This document shows, one piece after another, positions 7,029-10,187 of a stretch of 10,187 nucleotides of DNA. A program made the translations under genes and the position numbers. The notes below the pieces were generated by a model. It saw only the letters and a program-made list of their open reading frames with translations. It was not told where the DNA came from and ran no database searches. The DNA lies in assembly GCA_003833135.1 (NCBI GenBank), contig QZLH01000917.1, positions 38,264-48,450 on the forward strand, read 5' to 3'. Source of the stretch: Oehlia diaphana. Lineage: Eukaryota; Glomeromycota; Glomeromycetes; Glomerales; Glomeraceae. How positions within the stretch are numbered: position 1 is the first letter of the stretch; every line of letters begins with the position of its first letter.

Positions 7029-7577
7029 CTATGAATCTATGATCGCGAATTTGAATTTATTGCTTAAAGTGAAGCAAATAAGACAATATTCTGTTTCATT
7101 TTTACATTATTCGCCATGTAATCTATAATTCTCATATTTTCCATCACAAATAGGACATGGTAAGTTCCATAGCTGAGGTGATGTAAAATTATAATTATCA
7201 ATCCCTCTATAACTATTTCCAAATTTCAAGTATGGAAAGTGCTCTAAAACAGATTTAATAATTAATCTTGAATCGGATCTGGCTTTAAAGGTAATAAGTT
7301 TGAAATTAGAGGCTTGGCTGGAGGCGCTAAAACAAGATTTTTCTGATATACTTATCACAGCTTCTATTAATTACCATAGCTCATTTCCAGTTTATTTTTT
7401 ATATCTTTTGTTTAATTTGGAATGAATCTTATCTTTTAAAATACTTGGTAATCTAATTAATTTGGTATGCTAATCCAGATATTTGGCAGTTAGTATTTTA
7501 TCAGTCTCAGACTCTCAGTCATTTTCCTTTTTATATGACTGCAAACAATTTAAATCACTTTTTTTCTCATATAGGCC
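7029..7577 (-). pseudogene. Zinc-ribbon-like protein pseudogene
   Basis: One minus-strand frame stays protein-like for about 180 codons despite five stops: EKKSDLNCLQSYKKEND, TGA (7517), ESETDKILTAKYLD, TAG (7472), HTKLIRLPSILKDKIHSKLN, TAA (7394), TGNELW, TAA (7373), LIEAVISISEKSCFSASSQA. It then gives KSVLEHFPYLKFGNSYRG, NLPCPICDGKYENYRLHGE, TAA (7109) and CKNETEYCLICF, ending at TAG 7031-7029. CPIC and CLIC, about 27 residues apart, form a four-Cys arrangement like a zinc ribbon, but the second pair lies beyond the TAA. The sequence resembles multicopy glomeromycotan proteins with a helical N-terminal part and a Cys-pair end; that recognition is from memory of the family style. Function is unknown. 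Each stop is one C-to-T step from CGA, CAG or CAA, although every stop codon has such a path. Confidence 0.62.
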
Positions 7578-7743
7578 TATTCATTTGAAAAAAAATTAAA
7601 ATTCCTAGACTATTGTAAAGCAATGAAACTATGCAATTATGATCTCAATTTTATGCTGTACAGTGTACACTTTACAGAAACTTAACATTTTTAATCAATA
7701 TAGAATCGATATTGTTAAGTTATCTTAACGGTATCATGCATTT
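7578..7743. other. Spacer between zinc-ribbon pseudogene and foldback element
   Basis: AT-rich, with a small perfect hairpin TGTAC-AGT-GTACA near 7660 and a GTTAAGTTATCTTAAC inverted repeat near 7715-7730. No gene or repeat family is recognised. Confidence 0.4.
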
Positions 7744-8061
7744 CGATATCATTTCAATATCATTTTAATATCGATATAACATTGATATAATATCAAAATA
7801 AAGTATTATCATTTTGATATTATATCGATATTAAATTAATATTGAAATGATATCAAAATGATAATTAAAATGATATCGAAATGATATCTTTAAATTAAAC
7901 TTAAATATGTTGTTTCGATATCATTTCTATTATCATTTTAATATCATTTTAATATTATTTTAATATCAATATAATATCAAAATGATAATACTTTATTTCG
8001 ATACTATATTGATGTTATATCAATATCAAAATGATATTGAAATGATATTAAAATGATATCG
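7744..8061. mobile_element. Foldback element of GATATC-like motifs
   Basis: A ~318-bp near-complete inverted repeat: the left arm starts CGATATCATTT (7744) and the right arm ends AAATGATATCG (8061). Inside the arms, AAAGTATTATCATTTTGATAT at about 7800 is mirrored by its complement at about 7972-7993. The loop is about 27 bases (7889-7915). Both arms are built from tandem variants of GATATCATTT, so short and long palindromes are nested. No coding capacity and no convincing target duplication were found. It resembles foldback or MITE-type elements; a transcript would form a long hairpin. Confidence 0.65.
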
Positions 8062-8156
8062 CTTGAAAATTTAAAGTTTTTGTAAAGCACATTTAATAAA
8101 GTAAGATTCTGCTTTATACTTACATTTTATTTTTTCATCATCATTAATGTTCTGAA

Positions 8157-8365
8157 AAAAATCTGATCCGATCCATATCCGCAGATCTGATCTGAGACAG
8201 ATCAGATCAAATTACAGATTTTATGATCCGTGATCTGATCTGAATCAAAAAAATTTGATCCAATTCAGATCGAATTGAATCAGATCAATAATTCATACAA
8301 ATCAGATTGGATCGGATTAGATTTGAGCAGATCTGGATCAGATCCAGATTAGATCAGATCCAAAA
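8157..8365. repeat. Left subterminal GATCTGATCC-motif block of copy 2
   Basis: GATCTGATCC and GATCAGATC variants in both orientations, colinear with 757-955 of copy 1, including CATATCCGC, TTTTATGATC and the GAATCAAAAAAATTTGATC segment. Differences between the two copies are mostly C/T or A/G. Confidence 0.75.
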
Positions 8366-8439
8366 AGCCTTTTTTCATAAAAATAAGATGAAAAAATGCC
8401 CTGTTATTAAATTGAAAATGTTGCGAATTGTTAAGTTAA

Positions 8440-9852
8440 TTGTTAAAAAACGTTTCGCAACATTTTTATTAAAATAATTGAGAACCATTGCGAAATGATT
8501 TTTTTTACATTAAATTGAAATAAAAAAATGTTTCGCAACATTTTTTTATTAAAATGATTAAAAACCATTACGAAACAGTTTTTTTTCATTAAATTGAAAT
8601 AAAAAAACATTTCGCAACATTTTTTTATTAAAATGATTAAAAACTGTTGTGAAATGGTTTTTTTTTCATTAAATTGAAATAAAAAAACATTTCACAAACA
8701 TTTTTTTATTAAAATATTAAAAAACTGTTGCGAAACGGTTTTTTTATTAAATTGAAATAAAAAAATGTTTCGCAACATTTTTTTATTAAAATATTAAAAA
8801 ACCGTTGTGAAACGTTTTTTTATTAAATTGAAATAAAAAAATATTTTACAACATTTTTTTATTAAAATATTAAATAACTATTGCAAAATGGTTTTTTTTT
8901 TCATTAAATTGAAATAAAAAAACGTTTTGCAACATTTTTTTATTAAAATATTAAAAAACCGTTGTGAAACGGTTTTTTTTTTCATTAAATTGAAATAAAA
9001 AAATATTTCGCAACATTTTTTTATCAAAATATTAAAAAACTGTTGCGAAACAGTTTTTTTTCATTAAATTGAAATAAAAAAATGTTTTGCAACATTTTTT
9101 TATCAAAATATTAAAAAACTGTTGTGAAACAGTTTTTTTTTTTCATTAAATTGAAATAAAAAAACGTTATACAACGTTTTTTTATCAAAATATTAAAAAA
9201 CCATTGCGAAACAGTTTTTTTTTCATTAAATTGCAATAAAAAATGTTTTACAAATGTTTTTTTATTAAAATATTAAAAAACCGTTGTGAAATGGTTTTTT
9301 TTTTCATTAAAAATTGAAATAAAAAACGTTTCGCAATATTTTTTATTAAAATAATTGAAAAACCATTGCAAAATGGTTTTTTTCATTAAATTGAAATAAA
9401 AAATGTTTTGCAACGTTTTTTTATTAAAATAATTAAAAATTGTTGTGAAACAGTTTTTTTTCATTAAATTGAATAAAAAAACGTTTTACAAACATTTTTT
9501 TATTGAAATATTAAAAACTGTTGCGAAACGGTTTTTTTTATTCGTTAAATTAGAATAAAAAATGTTTCGCAATGTTTTTTATTAAAATGATTAAAAAACC
9601 ATTTCGCAATGTTTTTTATTAAAATAATTAAAAAACCGTTTTGCAACAGTTTTTTTTCATTAAATTGAAATAAAAAATGTTTCATAACATTTTTTATTAA
9701 AATGATTAAAAACCATTGCGAAACGGTTTTTTTTTCATTAAATTGGAATAAAAAATGTTTCGCAATGTTTTTTATTAAATGATTAAAAAACTGTTGCGAA
9801 ATGGTTTTTTATTCGTTAAATTGAAATAAAAAACGTTACGTAACATTTTTTA
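8440..9852. repeat. ~80-bp tandem array of paired palindromes
   Basis: About 17 units. Each holds a palindrome of type AAACCGTTGCGAAACGGTTT, the spacer TCATTAAATTGAAATAAAA, a second palindrome of type AAACGTTTCGCAACGTTT, and the spacer TTATTAAAATATTAAAAA. The first palindrome recurs near 8487, 8567, 8646, 8726, 8804, 8880, 8961, 9042, 9121, 9203, 9283, 9365, 9442 and 9520, a spacing of 76-82 bp. A partial disturbance at 9560-9660 swaps palindrome types, then units resume near 9714 and 9793. A long minus-strand open frame at 9464-9273 is just this repeat read without stops. Confidence 0.88.
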
Positions 9853-9994
9853 AATAATGGATTCAAGTCAAAATCAAATTCATCCGATTTGATCCATTTG
9901 GAACACTAAGTTGATAATCATGATGTTTATCACATATGTAGCACCAAAAAATTTTTTTTAAAGATTTTTAGTTTATTTTTTTTGTAAACTAACT

Positions 9995-10187
9995 ATGGAC
10001 GCAGAAGACAACAATGAAGGAAGTTGTCATAATTCTGAGGATGAAATTGATGCGTCCCTACCGGCAACACCAGCAAGAAGATTAAGTAATTTAGAATCAT
10101 TAGAAATGCTCAAAATAATCAAGGCAGTTTTGTATGGAGCTATTTCGAAAAAGATGAAAATTTTAAATATAATAAAAGAGCTACCTG
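9995..10187 (+). CDS. BED zinc-finger (hAT-transposase-type) protein, 5' part, frameshifted
   Basis: ATG at 9995 opens an acidic N-terminus (MDAEDNNEGSCHNSEDEID, then ASLPATPARRLSNLESL). Around 10100-10105 the sensible frame moves by one base to NAQNNQGSFVWSYFEKDEN and FKYNKRAT, ending in TG of what should be a Cys codon at the window edge. S-x-VW-x-YF-x-K followed by K-x-x-T-Cys is the start of a BED zinc finger, the DNA-binding domain found at the N-terminus of hAT transposases and their domesticated relatives. The alternative frame has a TAA at 10087, so the shift is real unless it is a sequencing error; no GT-AG intron fits. The remaining gene lies outside the window, so it cannot be judged intact or dead. 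Confidence 0.6.
   Translation, partial: MDAEDNNEGSCHNSEDEIDASLPATPARRLSNLESLEMLKIIKAVLYGAISKKMKILNIIKELP

Larger units (their letters stand above)
8145..9908. mobile_element. hAT-like non-autonomous element, copy 2 (diverged)
   Basis: 1,764 bp. The left end TAATGTTCTGAA (8145-8156) and the complement of the right end, TAGTGTTCCAAA (9897-9908), match the copy 1 terminus except for transitions. The left subterminal block (8157-8365) is plainly homologous to that of copy 1. The core (about 8440-9852) is a large palindrome array. The right subterminal block is almost missing: only about 50 bp (GATTCAAGTC...GATCCATTTGG) separate the array from the right end. No target duplication is visible (ATCATCAT left, AGTTGATA right), so this copy is older or rearranged. 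No transposase is inside; a BED-type gene starts 87 bp after its right end. Confidence 0.72.

Noticed and set aside
7180..7400. Plus-strand helical reading (LKLEAWLEALKQDFSDILI) opposite the zinc-ribbon pseudogene
   Set aside because: The minus strand has the Cys-pair motif and a coherent frame extending far beyond this overlap on both sides, so the plus reading is most likely antisense.
9273..9464. Minus-strand open frame of 63 codons rich in Asn, Phe and Lys
   Set aside because: It is the ~80-bp palindrome array read through; the peptide is itself repetitive and has no start context or homology pattern.
8440..9852. Regular ~80-bp repeats resembling a CRISPR array
   Set aside because: The 'spacers' are conserved from unit to unit, the repeats sit within a terminal-inverted-repeat element, there are no cas-like genes, and the genome is eukaryotic.
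8137..9916. Target site duplication for the second hAT-like element
   Set aside because: The flanking octamers ATCATCAT and AGTTGATA do not match even allowing transitions, so no duplication is claimed.
1..10187. tRNA, rRNA or other structured RNA genes and a new defence or biosynthetic system
   Set aside because: No tRNA-like cloverleaf or rRNA sequence was recognised by eye, and the genes present are decayed members of unrelated families with no operon-like or functional linkage.

Overview
The window looks like nuclear DNA of an arbuscular-mycorrhizal (glomeromycotan, Rhizophagus-like) fungus. The sequence is very AT-rich with long A/T runs. The one well-preserved gene structure has short introns with GT-AG ends. 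The recognisable remains belong to families that I know to be expanded in these fungi: Fic-domain proteins, RING-like zinc-finger proteins, HTH proteins and BED/hAT transposon genes. The host call is inference from gene style and family recognition; no database search was run.

Almost every gene here is broken. From left to right: (1) short degenerate 'CTGATTGGTAC'-type repeats (about 90-360). (2) A minus-strand coiled-coil gene (1940 down to 337) with four in-frame stops, split by a 1,026-bp hAT-like non-autonomous element (744-1769) with 12-bp terminal inverted repeats and a perfect 8-bp target duplication; the reading frame resumes exactly across the empty site. (3) A degenerate ~21-bp minisatellite (2030-2250). 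(4) A plus-strand HTH pseudogene (2326-2851) running against a minus-strand coiled-coil remnant (3054 to about 2750). (5) A long minus-strand pseudogene (4630-3163) with two RING-like zinc modules, several stops and frameshifts, and a possible first-exon remnant at 5000-4835. (6) A four-exon Fic-domain gene on the minus strand (6593-5307) with one in-frame TGA and Tyr in place of the catalytic Fic His. (7) A minus-strand zinc-ribbon pseudogene (7577-7029) with five stops. (8) A ~318-bp foldback element made of GATATC-like motifs (7744-8061). (9) A second, larger relative of the hAT-like element (8145-9908), whose core is about 17 units of ~80 bp carrying short palindromes. (10) The start of a BED zinc-finger (hAT-transposase-type) gene at the right edge (9995 onward), with an apparent one-base frameshift.

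The genes do not form a pathway. The window reads as a transposon-rich graveyard of multicopy gene families. A recurring theme is C-to-T / G-to-A change: CpG sites in the palindromic repeats appear as CG, TG or CA; five of eight metal-ligand positions in one RING-like module are Tyr where Cys or His is expected; and the Fic His is Tyr. This fits decay of methylated cytosines, but it is inference. The most distinctive structures are the palindrome arrays inside the two hAT-like elements, including an alternating (dimeric) higher-order pattern in the second one. I found no convincing new defence or biosynthetic system.
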